NCBI GenBank assembly: GCA_902578815.1
Contig: CACHEI010000017.1
Location: 1 to 42,430, forward strand
DNA from: an uncultured SAR116 cluster alpha proteobacterium
GTDB lineage: Bacteria > Pseudomonadota > Alphaproteobacteria > Puniceispirillales > Puniceispirillaceae
Length of the DNA stretch: 42,430 nt
Reading direction: 5' to 3'
In this document: positions 25,660 through 35,485 of the stretch, piece after piece
How the letters are laid out: every line of letters starts with the position of its first letter
How positions within the stretch are numbered: the stretch's first letter is position 1
Notes under the pieces: generated by a model
Told to the model about the DNA's origin: nothing
Database searches by the model: none
What the model saw: the letters and a program-made list of their open reading frames with translations, nothing else
Position numbers and translations under genes: made by a program

Positions 25660-26634
25660 ATGGCAAAGAAACGTATGATACAAGCTATAAATGAGGCACT
25701 CGATGGAGAAATGCAGCGGGACCACAAACTTATTTTGTTTGGCGAAGACGTAGAAATAAGTCTGTTTGGTGACACAAAAGGACTAGTGGATAAATATGGC
25801 ACCGACAGAATACGTAACACCCCTATTTCAGAAACTGTGATGAGTGGCATGGCTGTAGGTGCAGCAGCAGCAGGCTTTAACGTTATATGCCACATGATGT
25901 TTGGAAATTTCATGTACACCGGGTTTGACAGTATAGCTAATCAGGCGTCAAAGCTTCGATATATGACTGCTGGTCAAATTTCACTTCCAATAGTTTACAT
26001 GAGTGTTTTTGGTGGTGGTCGCTCGGCCGCTGCACAACATTCAGATGCTATGCACCCCATGTTCATGAATTTGGGTGGGATAAAGGTTGTAACCCCTTCC
26101 TCACCAATGGATGCTGCGGGGTTACTTCGTGCATCAATCCGTGATCCTAATCCCGTTGTTTATTTACAGGCAGCTGGACGAGGCGGAGAATTAGGGGAGG
26201 TACCAGATGAAGAGTTTGTTATCGAACTCGGTAAAGCAGCTAGGCTGAGGAATGGTGAAGATTTAACGATCGTGGCTATTGGTGCGATGGTCCGACCTGC
26301 GTTGCGGTCAGTGGATTTTCACGCAACAAAGGGTGTGGGCATTGAATTAATTGACCCACGAACACTGGTGCCCCTTGATAAGGAGATGATTTTTAAATCT
26401 GTTAGAAAAACTGGACGTTTGATAATTGTTGATGAGGCTCGCGACACCTGCTCTGCGGCGTCACATATCGCCTCATTGTGTGCTGAGGAATGCTTTTCAG
26501 CCTTAAAGGCCCCTATAAAACGGGTTACTGTTAATGATATAGCCATTCCATACTCCCCACCTCTTGAAAAAAATGTGTTACCAAATGAAGAACGCATCAA
26601 TAACGCAGTGTCAGAGGTTTTGGAGTTTGTCTAG
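25660..26634 (+). CDS. 2-oxoacid/acetoin dehydrogenase E1 component, beta subunit
   Basis: A 324-residue E1-beta with FGEDVE near the start, the PISETVMSGMAVGAAAAG segment, the histidine-containing AAAQHSDAMHPMF region and the C-terminal transketolase-like domain (VAIGAMVRPAL, DPRTLVPLD). The frame opens earlier (25591) inside the alpha gene, but the ATG at 25660 matches the family start and follows AGGTGAG directly. It forms the heterotetramer with the alpha subunit. The specific substrate (pyruvate, acetoin or a branched 2-oxoacid) cannot be read from sequence alone. Confidence 0.9.
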   Translation: MAKKRMIQAINEALDGEMQRDHKLILFGEDVEISLFGDTKGLVDKYGTDRIRNTPISETVMSGMAVGAAAAGFNVICHMMFGNFMYTGFDSIANQASKLRYMTAGQISLPIVYMSVFGGGRSAAAQHSDAMHPMFMNLGGIKVVTPSSPMDAAGLLRASIRDPNPVVYLQAAGRGGELGEVPDEEFVIELGKAARLRNGEDLTIVAIGAMVRPALRSVDFHATKGVGIELIDPRTLVPLDKEMIFKSVRKTGRLIIVDEARDTCSAASHIASLCAEECFSALKAPIKRVTVNDIAIPYSPPLEKNVLPNEERINNAVSEVLEFV

Positions 26635-26651
26635 TTGCGATCGGTAGGGAT

Positions 26652-26894
26652 ATGAAAATTGATCTTAAATTGCCCAGAATCTCCATGAATATGGAAGAGG
26701 GAACAATTGTAAAATGGTTGGTTGCAACGGATGAGCTTTTTTCTGAAGGTGAGATCCTCTATGAAGTTGAAACGGAGAAGGTTACGAGTGAGTTTGAAGC
26801 CCCGTGCAGTGGAAAAATGATCCAGCATTTTGTTGCGGAGGGAGAAAACGTCGCGGTCGGTGATAAGGTTTGTAAAATTGAAAAAGTTGATTAG
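26652..26894 (+). CDS. Free-standing lipoyl (biotinyl)-domain carrier protein
   Basis: An 80-residue protein that is only a lipoyl domain: LPRISMNMEEGTIVKWLV at the start and the modified lysine K43 in the VETEKVTSEFEA hairpin, ending a few residues after the second half-motif. In ordinary complexes this domain is fused to an E2 acyltransferase of about 400 residues. Here the frame stops cleanly and the following sequence shows no E2 fragment, so this is not an obvious frameshift. GGTAGGG lies just before the ATG, 17 bases after E1-beta. It presumably receives the acyl group from the E1 subunits. Confidence 0.88.
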   Translation: MKIDLKLPRISMNMEEGTIVKWLVATDELFSEGEILYEVETEKVTSEFEAPCSGKMIQHFVAEGENVAVGDKVCKIEKVD

Positions 26895-26966
26895 CAAAAG
26901 CCCTTATTTTTTTGACCGTCATACTGTTTCGAGGGAGAAAGCTTGGTGATAATAGGACGTAGTATT

Positions 26967-26999
26967 TAAAAAGAAGCACTAATTAAACCATATTAATGC
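26967..26999 (-). terminator. Terminator of the SDR/enoyl-reductase operon
   Basis: On the minus strand GCATTAAT pairs with ATTAGTGC (one T-G pair) around an 8-base loop, then TTCTTTTT. It lies 7 bases past the SDR stop at 27006. The plus strand has no T-run. Confidence 0.5.
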
Positions 27000-27005
27000 A
27001 ACTAC

Positions 27006-27791
27006 TTAGCCTATTTTATCAGTATCTTCGCCGACCATCCAGGACATTGCGGTACCCCCATCAACTGGTAAAACATGACCTGTTATGTAACTAGATTTGT
27101 CACTCATCAAAAAAGCAACGGCACTACTTATTTCATCAGGTGTTGCCCAACGGCCAATAGGCGTTCTTTCAGAGATTTTTACCGCGTCAATAATCCCTTT
27201 ATTAACCCTATCCCTTAGGGTTTCGGTGAGAACAAATCCGGGAGCTACCGCGTTAACTGTGATGCCAAACTTGGCTAACTCTGTCGCGAGTCCGCGGGTC
27301 ATTCCAACCAGTCCAGCTTTGGCTGTGACATATTCAAGCCGGAATGGGCTGCCAGTAATGCCCATAAGAGAGCTCATGTTGACAATTCTTCCATATCCAC
27401 ACTCTTTCATTTTGGGTATAACCATTTTACTCCAAATAAACGCTCCGTTAATATGAATATCGATCATTTCTTTGAAATTTTTAATGGAAAGTTGTTCAAC
27501 TGGTCCTTTTTGCCGTGGCATAATCCCAGCATTATTAAAGAGAAGCACTGGTTGTTTAAATTCAGCAAGTATTTGATCATATGCCGACTCACTTTCATTT
27601 TCATTTGTGACGTCTGCGACATAAGATTTACACTGGATGTTGTGAGTGCGCTTAACGACCTCAACAGCTTCTAATAGTTTTTGGTTGTCACGGTCAACAA
27701 GAGCAATTCTGAAGCCAAGTGAAGCAAGTTGTTTTGCGGAGTTGAACCCAATACCGTTTGCCCCACCTGTTATGATTACAGTTTTTTCCAT
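27006..27791 (-). CDS. Short-chain dehydrogenase/reductase
   Basis: A 261-residue classical SDR with TGGANGIG cofactor motif, NNAG at the end of beta-4, catalytic S141, Y154, K158 (NMSSLMG, YVTAK) and the GHVLPVDGG ending. The frame opens further upstream (27842), but the ATG at 27791 gives the family N-terminus (MEKTVIITGG) and has CAGGAAGAG upstream. It lies 68 bases after the enoyl-reductase-like gene on the same strand and is probably its operon partner. It converges on the E1/lipoyl operon. It resembles 3-oxoacyl reductases in length and layout, but substrate unknown. Confidence 0.9.
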   Translation of the reverse strand: MEKTVIITGGANGIGFNSAKQLASLGFRIALVDRDNQKLLEAVEVVKRTHNIQCKSYVADVTNENESESAYDQILAEFKQPVLLFNNAGIMPRQKGPVEQLSIKNFKEMIDIHINGAFIWSKMVIPKMKECGYGRIVNMSSLMGITGSPFRLEYVTAKAGLVGMTRGLATELAKFGITVNAVAPGFVLTETLRDRVNKGIIDAVKISERTPIGRWATPDEISSAVAFLMSDKSSYITGHVLPVDGGTAMSWMVGEDTDKIG

Positions 27792-27859
27792 CCGCTCTTC
27801 CTGGTAATATGGACCAATATTTTTGGCAGTATTCCTGTGCAAAAATTGTTATCTTTTAT

Positions 27860-28843
27860 TCAGTTTTCCGTCATTGACAATAATATTTTACCATTTCTTC
27901 CGCCTGATCCAGCATGTTTTAGTGCCTGCTTGAAATCCTCTAAACGATAAACTTTTTCAACATTAGAAACCAATGTTCCATCGAGAAATAATTTGGAAAT
28001 ATCATCAAACGTTCTCTGAAGAAATTCGTGAGACTGATCAAAAATTCCATATCTAGCCCAAAAACCAACCAATTTGATTTGCTTAATGATTGCCTGTTCT
28101 GGAGTTATCATACAAGGCTCTCCTCCCAGGTATCCATAATTCACTACTGTGCCTCCTGTGGATAAACAGGATGCAACCCGCATTGTGGACTTTCCTCCTA
28201 TCGCGTCGATTGCTAACTTTACATCAACATGTCCTAATCTGTCCCTGACCTCTTGGGCTAATTCATCAGTGTCCAGAAAAACGTGGTCGCCACCCGCTCT
28301 TTTTATGTCTTCAAACAGCTCTGTCCGGCGAACAACATTAATTGTTTTTATCCCCCGGGTGCGAGCTAAGCTTATTAAGTGCGTTCCAACCGCTGAATTT
28401 GCAGCATTTTGGATGACCCAATCACCTGCTTCAAGGTTTTCATACTTTTTGAGCATCGTCATTGCAGTTGGGGGGTTTGCTTTCATTTGGGCAGCTTGAT
28501 GAGGATCGATTTCATCAGGTAATCTTATAACCTGATCAACGGGAATATTTTGATACTCTACCCAATTATGCCGGCTCAGCACTAAAATCATATCACCACA
28601 TGACAGTTTATCTACCTTTGAGCCAATGCTCCTTATTTTGCCAACTCCTTCCACCCCTACGATCGCCGGTAGCGGAGGGCTTGGATAAAGGCCTTGAATA
28701 GCAAGAAGGTCAGCTGGGTTTATTGCTGACGCCAGCATTTGAACATTAATCTCATTAGGTTTTGGGTTGCCTAGGTTAGAGATATCAACGCACTCACAAA
28801 CCTCGCTTGGATCCCCGTGCTTGCTACACATTATAGCTTTCAT
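27860..28843 (-). CDS. MECR-like 2-enoyl thioester reductase/quinone reductase (zinc-free MDR)
   Basis: A 327-residue medium-chain dehydrogenase without zinc-binding residues. It is close in pattern to mitochondrial/bacterial 2-enoyl thioester reductases: INPADLLAIQGLYP keeps the likely catalytic tyrosine (Y53), and the VIQNAANSAVGTHLI and KTINVVRR segments are the NADPH-binding hallmarks of that group. It should reduce a 2-enoyl-CoA or related conjugated carbonyl with NADPH. A partner SDR follows. Plain quinone oxidoreductase is the alternative. Confidence 0.87.
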   Translation of the reverse strand: MKAIMCSKHGDPSEVCECVDISNLGNPKPNEINVQMLASAINPADLLAIQGLYPSPPLPAIVGVEGVGKIRSIGSKVDKLSCGDMILVLSRHNWVEYQNIPVDQVIRLPDEIDPHQAAQMKANPPTAMTMLKKYENLEAGDWVIQNAANSAVGTHLISLARTRGIKTINVVRRTELFEDIKRAGGDHVFLDTDELAQEVRDRLGHVDVKLAIDAIGGKSTMRVASCLSTGGTVVNYGYLGGEPCMITPEQAIIKQIKLVGFWARYGIFDQSHEFLQRTFDDISKLFLDGTLVSNVEKVYRLEDFKQALKHAGSGGRNGKILLSMTEN

Positions 28844-29110
28844 GAAGAGCTTCCTTGTCTGTGTAATTGGAAAATACCATTCTAACCTTCTAATATTCTA
28901 ATTATCGGGTAAAAAATGTAAATTCAGCTTTGCTGATGAAATTCTTATGAATTAGTTGACTTGAAAACAAAGGTTGTGAATGGGATCATTATGTTTGAGT
29001 GAACGAATGCGAAGGAACAAACGGCACAAGTAGTGTAAGCGAAGCTGACACTTAATCAGTCCAAATATTACATAAGATTATACGTTATTATGTCATTCAG
29101 GGTGATGCTG

Positions 29111-30640
29111 ATGTCAAAAGAGGACGTGGAATTTAATAACGATAAAGACAGCGAAAATTTCGATGTTTTAATAGCTGGTGCGGGCCTTTCCGGCGTGGCA
29201 GCTGGTGTTTACCTCAACAAATACTGCTCTGGCGAAAGTTTTTTGATACTCGAAGCTGAGGAAAGCTATGGCGGAACATGGTGGACACATCGTTCCCCAG
29301 GTATTCGTTCAGATAGTGACCTTCACACCTTCGGATATAGTTTTAAACCCTGGGTTGGGCCACCGATTGCCACAGCGGGTGAAATTCTCTCTTACATGGG
29401 AGAAGTTATAAAAGAAAATCATTTAGAGAAAAGTATCAGATATAAACATCGGATATTGAAAGCAAATTGGTGTAATGCTGAAAAGCAGTGGTTTATCGAA
29501 GCGGAATGTCTCGAGAACAAAGAGCGGAAGCATTTTCGGGTAAACTTTTTATGGATGTGCCAAGGATATTATCGGCATAATGAGGGCTATACGCCTAATT
29601 GGGACGGTGTCTCAGATTTTAAAGGTAGGATAGCGCATCCAGAAAATTGGCCAGAAGATTTAGATTATAGAGATAAGAAAGTTGTTGTCATTGGGTCAGG
29701 TGCGACTGCTGCGACAGTAGTCCCTGCTATGGCCAGTAGTGCAAAGCACGTTACGATGCTTCAGCGCACGCCAACGTTTTTTCGTACCGGACGTAATGCT
29801 ATTGAAATTGCTGAAACTCTCCGAGAATTAAATATTGATGAGGCATGGATACATGAAATCACCCGACGCAAGATTATGCATGACCAAACAAAATTCACTG
29901 CGCGGTGTCGTTCAGAACCTAAGAAAGTAACGGATGAATTAATACAAAATATTAGGGATTTGTTAGGTCCCGATTACGATGTTGAAAAGCATTTTACACC
30001 TCCATACAGACCATGGCGTCAACGTATCGCCTTTGTTCCAGACGCGGACTTGTTTAAGTCTATATCAGACGGCAAAGCATCAGTAGTAACTTCGCAAATA
30101 GATAAGTTTGTACGCGAGGGGATCAAGCTGGAATCAGGTGAAATTTTGGAAGCTGATGTGATTGTCACTGCCACAGGCTTTAATATGAATATAATGGGGG
30201 ACATAGACTTTGCCATTGATAGTGCGCCATTAAATTTTCATGATACCGTAACATACCGGGGAATGATGTTCACGGGTGTGCCTAACTTGGCTTGGGTTTT
30301 TGGTTACTTTAGAGGAAGTTGGACGATAAGGAGTGAAATAATCGCAGGGTTCGTTTGCCGGCTTCTCAATCATATGAAAAAGAATGGCGCAAAAAGTGTA
30401 GAGCCTGCATTGCGAAAGACAGAACAAGATATGGCCTTGTTTGATTGGATGGATAGCGAAGACTTTAATCCAAATTTTCTTAAAAGGGCCTGCCCAATAT
30501 TGCCGCGCAGAGGCGATAGTGATGAGTGGAAGCACACACAAGATCACTGGCGTGAACAGACGGAATTTCCTCTGATCGATTTGGACGACGAAGTGTTTAT
30601 TTACCGTGGCATAGATAACTCTTTTAAGGCGGCTGAGTGA
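29111..30640 (+). CDS. Baeyer-Villiger-type flavin monooxygenase (EthA-like)
   Basis: About 509 residues. FAD motif GAGLSGVAAG near the N-terminus, GGTWWTHRSPG, the Baeyer-Villiger fingerprint FKGRIAHPENWP and the NADPH motif GSGATAATVVPA are all present in order. EthA-type enzymes oxidise ketones, sulfides or thioamides. The frame begins at 29090, but AGGGTG at 29099-29104 points to the ATG at 29111; the ATG at 29090 has no ribosome binding site. It is followed by about 485 bases before a second, different monooxygenase. Confidence 0.9.
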   Translation: MSKEDVEFNNDKDSENFDVLIAGAGLSGVAAGVYLNKYCSGESFLILEAEESYGGTWWTHRSPGIRSDSDLHTFGYSFKPWVGPPIATAGEILSYMGEVIKENHLEKSIRYKHRILKANWCNAEKQWFIEAECLENKERKHFRVNFLWMCQGYYRHNEGYTPNWDGVSDFKGRIAHPENWPEDLDYRDKKVVVIGSGATAATVVPAMASSAKHVTMLQRTPTFFRTGRNAIEIAETLRELNIDEAWIHEITRRKIMHDQTKFTARCRSEPKKVTDELIQNIRDLLGPDYDVEKHFTPPYRPWRQRIAFVPDADLFKSISDGKASVVTSQIDKFVREGIKLESGEILEADVIVTATGFNMNIMGDIDFAIDSAPLNFHDTVTYRGMMFTGVPNLAWVFGYFRGSWTIRSEIIAGFVCRLLNHMKKNGAKSVEPALRKTEQDMALFDWMDSEDFNPNFLKRACPILPRRGDSDEWKHTQDHWREQTEFPLIDLDDEVFIYRGIDNSFKAAE

Positions 30641-31124
30641 AAACTGTGGGCTTTGCGCGCACACCCGAGCTGATATTCTGACGAATATTGACCTGATATC
30701 TGACTTCAATGAACGGCCTGTGAAAATCGGAATCATATTCACTGGTTCATCTCACCCATACATTAAGTGTAGGAGCTCAGAGAATTTGAAAATGGACGAA
30801 TATGAACTCAGCCAGATTTGGATTAGAACTTATGACAAATAATGAGTGTTTATCTGATTGCAAACAAATTATATTTTGGTAACCCCATTGCATCAGTTTG
30901 TCGAGGTATCACAATGAGTAAGAACATTAATGCGAACGACTTTAAATCTAAATGTTTAATTTTTCCTAATCTTAGTGTTTCAAAGCATTGAAAGTTACAC
31001 AAAACTTGCACACAAATTTTTGTACTACTTGAGTCAGTGTATATTACCATGATTTATAGTAAGTGACTATCGAGTGGGAGTAGTACGGACCAGTATATAT
31101 ATATTCTAAATATCGGAGCTTTTC
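30641..31124. other. Intergenic region between two monooxygenase genes
   Basis: About 485 bases without a gene. It contains two near copies of a GATATYTGAC-like element (GATATTCTGAC and GATATCTGAC within 30673-30704) of unknown meaning and presumably the promoter for the second monooxygenase, whose ribosome binding site is GGAG at 31112-31115. Confidence 0.4.
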
Positions 31125-32732
31125 ATGAAGGACCCTGTATCGAGGTACGACGCAATTATTGTAGGGGCTGGATTTTCTGGACTTTACCAACTGCATCTTT
31201 TACGAGACAAGTTAAATCTAAGGTGCCTCTTGATAGAGGCTGGCGATGGCGTCGGAGGAACTTGGTATTGGAATAGGTACCCAGGGGCAAGATGTGATAG
31301 CCCCAGCCACTCTTACTCGTATTACTTTTCCGAAGATCTCATTAAAAAATGGACCTGGACTGAGCGATACCCAGGACAACCGGAGATAGAGTCCTATTTG
31401 AATTTTGTAGCCGATGAGTTAGATCTGAGAACCGATATTTTCTTCGGCCAAACAGTTAATCAATGCAGATACATACAAGATCAAAATTATTGGCACGTAA
31501 CAACGGCAGACGGAATTGAGTTTCAAACGAAGTATTTGATCGCTGCAGTTGGATGTTTATCAATGTCAAACAAGCCTGTTATAAAAGGAATTGAAACCTT
31601 TACTGGTTCTATTTTTCATACAGGCAACTGGCCGAAGGAAAAAATTAATTTTTTTGGAAAATCGGTTGCGGTTATTGGCACTGGTGCCAGCGCTATACAG
31701 GCCGTCCCTCTAATAGCTGAGCAAGCAGAAAAACTTACAGTTTTTCAAAGAACTCCAAATTACTCTGTGCCCGCATGTAATCATAAGCTTTCGGCGGAAA
31801 CTTCAAAAAAATACAAGAAAGATTGGCGCTCTACCCTGGAGATTATGCAAACCTCAAGGAACGGACTTCCCTGGTTGGAAGGAGATCAATCCCTAGACGA
31901 GATAGACGAGCCAACAAGGACAAAGCTTTTAGAGGACGCGTGGAAAAAAGGTGGCTTGGGCTTTAGAGAAGCCTTCAAAGGTACTCTTAGGAATCGAAAG
32001 TCAAATAGTATAATGTCAAAATTTGTAAAAGATAAAATAGCCGAAAAAATTGATAATCCAGAAGTGGCCAAACTCTTGACTGATTTTGATCATCCATTTG
32101 CTAGCAAAAGACCTCCATTAGACACAAATTATTTTGAGACTTTTAATAAGAAGAATGTGTCGCTAGTAAACCTGAATGAGCAACCCATAAAAAACGCCAC
32201 ACCAAATGGGTTGGAAACTAAAAGCGAAACTTTCAACTTGGATGTTTTAGTTTTGGCTACAGGCTTTGACGCTATGACCGGAGCTATTGAAAAGCTTGGC
32301 GTAACTGGTCGATCTGGAACTTCAATCAATGACTTTTGGCAAGATGGCCCCAAGACATACCTAGGAGTACATGTGCCACATTTCCCCAACTTTTTTGTGT
32401 TAGCAGGGCCAGGCAGTCCTTCCGTCCTTACGAATATGCCACGATCCATTGAATTCAATGTTGAGTGGGTCGGTGATTGCATCGAATATTTGGAAAATAA
32501 TGGCTTTAGCTACATTGAGGCGGACCTTTCAGCGTCTAATAAATGGAGTAAAGACAACCAAAAACTTGCTAACGAGACGCTTTTTGTGGACGCGGAGCAT
32601 TCGTGGTACCTGGGCGCAAATATTCCGGGAAAGCCGAGGCTTTTTTACCCATACGCAGGTGGATTTCCAAGGTATAAAGCCGCGTGCAATGAGGCTAAGT
32701 CGCAAGATTATGATGGCTTGATAGTTGGTTAA
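31125..32732 (+). CDS. Baeyer-Villiger monooxygenase (cyclohexanone/phenylacetone monooxygenase type)
   Basis: A 535-residue type I Baeyer-Villiger monooxygenase. VGAGFSGLYQLHLLRD is the FAD site, GGTWYWNRYPGARCD and YSYYFSEDL are characteristic of the cyclohexanone monooxygenase branch, FTGSIFHTGNWP is the fingerprint, and GTGASAIQAVP the NADPH site. It inserts oxygen next to a carbonyl to give an ester or lactone. It belongs to a different branch from the neighbour at 29111, so the pair is not a recent duplication. No clear esterase follows; the amidase at 32849 converges on it. Confidence 0.92.
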   Translation: MKDPVSRYDAIIVGAGFSGLYQLHLLRDKLNLRCLLIEAGDGVGGTWYWNRYPGARCDSPSHSYSYYFSEDLIKKWTWTERYPGQPEIESYLNFVADELDLRTDIFFGQTVNQCRYIQDQNYWHVTTADGIEFQTKYLIAAVGCLSMSNKPVIKGIETFTGSIFHTGNWPKEKINFFGKSVAVIGTGASAIQAVPLIAEQAEKLTVFQRTPNYSVPACNHKLSAETSKKYKKDWRSTLEIMQTSRNGLPWLEGDQSLDEIDEPTRTKLLEDAWKKGGLGFREAFKGTLRNRKSNSIMSKFVKDKIAEKIDNPEVAKLLTDFDHPFASKRPPLDTNYFETFNKKNVSLVNLNEQPIKNATPNGLETKSETFNLDVLVLATGFDAMTGAIEKLGVTGRSGTSINDFWQDGPKTYLGVHVPHFPNFFVLAGPGSPSVLTNMPRSIEFNVEWVGDCIEYLENNGFSYIEADLSASNKWSKDNQKLANETLFVDAEHSWYLGANIPGKPRLFYPYAGGFPRYKAACNEAKSQDYDGLIVG

Positions 32733-32848
32733 TTAAAAAGTAAGCCACATTGTTCAATGCGTATCTTGAATGTCTAGATAAATAGACACGCTATCCGTGC
32801 ATTAAATGCAATTTGCTGACAATTTTTGGGGTTTCACAAGGCTTTTTG

Positions 32849-34243
32849 TTACCAAGTGGGCGTTTGAATTTTCACTGTTGGTATGTTCTTTTCGAGATCA
32901 AGCGCCGCTTGCAAAATTATATCCTCCCGAAAGCGCGGTCCTGCAAATTGAATACCGATTGGTCTACCGTTAGCAAATCCCGTTGCAACAGATAACGATG
33001 GAATGTTGATCACCGGTAACGCTCGTTGTGTAAGTTGGGCTTCGTAAACTTCTCTGAATGTGTCCGGGGATTCGACGTCTCTTTGTTGGTTGAATGGTAG
33101 TTGCGCCGAAACAGGACAAATAAGTGCAGCATAATTTTGAAAAAATTGATCCCAGGTGCGCATTAGTTTTAATCTTCTTTGAAGGGCATCCATCAATGTT
33201 TGAAAATCAATCTGGCCTGTAATTTCGCTCATCTGTTCGAAAACAAATTTTGAATTGGGCTCATCCTCTTCTTTTATAAGGCTAGCTTGACCGTGTTGCA
33301 TGTCTGCCATCCAAAGTACAGCGTTAACCTCAGCGGCTTCCCGCATTGGTGGGCATTCTACTTCATCAACTACCCACCCTTCTTCCCTCAACTTGTCTGC
33401 TGCGTTATATAATTCTTTGACTACTTCTTCACAGACATTGAGATTATCCGGCGCAACTGACAAGGCAGCTTTTTTTGCAAAATTTGACTCTTCCGCTCCC
33501 CTAAAAATTTGCCACGGGTCTTTATCTGTCCATTTTGACATAACCTGTAATGATATTTGCAAATCTTTTATATTTCTGGCAATTGGACCCGAAACTGCCA
33601 TTAGTTGAGCGCCGATGTATCTGTCGGTTCCGCTGGGGTTATTGAATGGAATTCTACCCATTGTTGGTCTCAACCCATGCACGCCGCAAGCATAGGCAGG
33701 ATACCTTATGGAGCCAGCTATATCAGTAGCGTGCGCAACAGGGCAGATGCCGACAGCTACAGCTGCTGAAGCACCCCCTGACGACCCACCAGGGGTGATG
33801 TTTTTGTCAGCAGGGTTTAGCGTTTGTCCATAAAGATTATTGTCTGTAAACCATCGAGTAGCAAATGCTGGGCTGTTAGTTCGTCCAATAATCACAGCGT
33901 CGGCGTTTCTAAAATTTTTAATTAAAGGGCTATCCTCTTTTGCTATGTTATTTCGTTGTCTGCAAAGCCCAAAAGAAGTGATAAAATCGCGCTGGTCCGT
34001 AACGATCTTTATCGTCAAAGGAACACCGGCCATGGGTCCCAGCTTTTCGCCTTTTGAGATGCGATTATCTATGGTTGTTGCTTCAGAGATTGCTTGCTGG
34101 TGACATGTTTCCACCACTGCGTTTATTTTTGGATTTACCTCGTCCAGACGCTTTAAGTGAGCCGTTGTAACCTCAACGGCAGAGACCTTTTGTTCGCAAA
34201 CAGCTGTGGCAATTTCATGTGCAGATAATGTTGTTAGATCCAT
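32849..34243 (-). CDS. Amidase-signature hydrolase
   Basis: About 464 residues with the amidase-signature triad: K79 in GVPLTIK, the cis-serine in TPGGSSGGASAA and nucleophile S178 in DIAGSIRYPA. The C-terminal INIPSLSVATGFANGRPIGIQ is normal for the family. The frame opens at a GTG (34252), but its bases are part of the AAGGTGA ribosome binding site for the ATG at 34243. It hydrolyses an amide or releases ammonia in the cytoplasm. It is on the same strand as the LysR gene, 250 bases downstream, and may be its target. Substrate unknown. Confidence 0.9.
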   Translation of the reverse strand: MDLTTLSAHEIATAVCEQKVSAVEVTTAHLKRLDEVNPKINAVVETCHQQAISEATTIDNRISKGEKLGPMAGVPLTIKIVTDQRDFITSFGLCRQRNNIAKEDSPLIKNFRNADAVIIGRTNSPAFATRWFTDNNLYGQTLNPADKNITPGGSSGGASAAVAVGICPVAHATDIAGSIRYPAYACGVHGLRPTMGRIPFNNPSGTDRYIGAQLMAVSGPIARNIKDLQISLQVMSKWTDKDPWQIFRGAEESNFAKKAALSVAPDNLNVCEEVVKELYNAADKLREEGWVVDEVECPPMREAAEVNAVLWMADMQHGQASLIKEEDEPNSKFVFEQMSEITGQIDFQTLMDALQRRLKLMRTWDQFFQNYAALICPVSAQLPFNQQRDVESPDTFREVYEAQLTQRALPVINIPSLSVATGFANGRPIGIQFAGPRFREDIILQAALDLEKNIPTVKIQTPTW

Positions 34244-34495
34244 CAGTTTCACCTTAGAACCAAGTTCGATAGATTGAATAAAATCACCGTAGCTTAGGAA
34301 TAAGAAGGATTTGTGATCAGTCTTTGCTGTGTAGAAGTTGTAATCTTTTCCAATATTTTTTCTCTGATTCTAGTCTGTTTTAAGAACCCGTATTCTAACA
34401 TCTGGCAAATTGGAGCAAAACATATCCTCTCTCGTATTGAATATAAGAAGGTGAGATTTTTGACCATGTTTTCCTCTTGTTTGCTCTAAAGATCT

Positions 34496-35383
34496 TCACG
34501 GCATCATTGACCCATGTTTTTTAGCAGATTTGGCCAACACGTCGTACACTTTATCAATTAGCACTTGTCTGTGATGGTTTTTTTTCTGGATAAGGCCTAT
34601 TGTCCTACGAATTTTGTTTGGACTAAATGGGACCATATACAATTTGTCTTTGAAATAAGGCCGTACTGACGACAAAGGCAGAATGCAAACACCCAAACCT
34701 TCAAGAATCATTGTGTGGAGGGTTTCTATTGTATCTAGCTCCATCAGAACATCGACTTCGAGCCTAAGTCTTTGGAGTTCAGCCTCAATCATTCCGCTCA
34801 CAGATGCTTTCCGATTGAAACTTATATAACTATTGTGGGTCAACAATTCGGTATCACTTTTGCCACTTTGTTCAAGTGGCGCCAAAACGACAAGTGGTTC
34901 TGTTAAAATATGACGTGCGACCAGGCCTGGGTCGAGTTCACCATCAAGTGTAAGCAACGCAGTATCTAGTTTTCCGTTAATAATTTTGTCGGTGAGTTCA
35001 TATTTGAGGTTAGAGGTAACCCTTAATTTCAGTTGTCGGTATGTTTTTACCAGGGTTTTAATGGCTTCTGGCAGAAGAAATGAAGCGCCAGGTACAGTCC
35101 CGATATTTATTGATCCGGTCATTTGACTCGAGACTGGAGAAGCTCGCTTTAATTCGCCGTAAAGCGCTACGATTTGCCGGGCATTATCCAGCGCTAGCCT
35201 TCCTGAGTTGCTTAACCGCGGTGGCCGAACAGACCGTTCAAATAATTCGATTTTTAGATGTGCTTCGAGGTTCTTTATTTGCATGCTCACTGCTGATTGG
35301 GTAATGTTCATTTTTGCGGCTGCCGCGTGGAAACTGCCAGTTTCGACTATCGCTACAAATGTCTCAAGATGACGTATCAACAT
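34496..35383 (-). CDS. LysR-family transcriptional regulator
   Basis: A 295-residue LysR protein. The winged helix-turn-helix is residues 1-65 (TFVAIVETGSFHAAAAK and ITQSAVSMQIKNLEAHL), followed by the periplasmic-binding-like effector domain. It is transcribed away from the diiron hydroxylase operon with 141 bases between them, the classical arrangement for a LysR activator and its target, so it probably controls that operon; the amidase gene downstream is a second candidate. The effector is unknown. Confidence 0.92.
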   Translation of the reverse strand: MLIRHLETFVAIVETGSFHAAAAKMNITQSAVSMQIKNLEAHLKIELFERSVRPPRLSNSGRLALDNARQIVALYGELKRASPVSSQMTGSINIGTVPGASFLLPEAIKTLVKTYRQLKLRVTSNLKYELTDKIINGKLDTALLTLDGELDPGLVARHILTEPLVVLAPLEQSGKSDTELLTHNSYISFNRKASVSGMIEAELQRLRLEVDVLMELDTIETLHTMILEGLGVCILPLSSVRPYFKDKLYMVPFSPNKIRRTIGLIQKKNHHRQVLIDKVYDVLAKSAKKHGSMMP

Positions 35384-35428
35384 GACTTTACTTCATCATT
35401 AGTTAAGAAATTTATCAATGACTTTGTT

Positions 35429-35455
35429 TTGACTGAATTTAGATGTTTTTATACT
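35429..35455 (+). promoter_or_regulatory. Putative promoter of the hydroxylase operon
   Basis: TTGACT at 35429-35434 and TATACT at 35450-35455 are separated by 15 bases, slightly short but typical of activator-dependent promoters. It lies in the gap between the divergent LysR gene and the operon, about 70 bases before the first gene. Confidence 0.4.
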
Positions 35456-35485
35456 CTGCGAGTTCAAAAAACAAATAAAGGCCTA

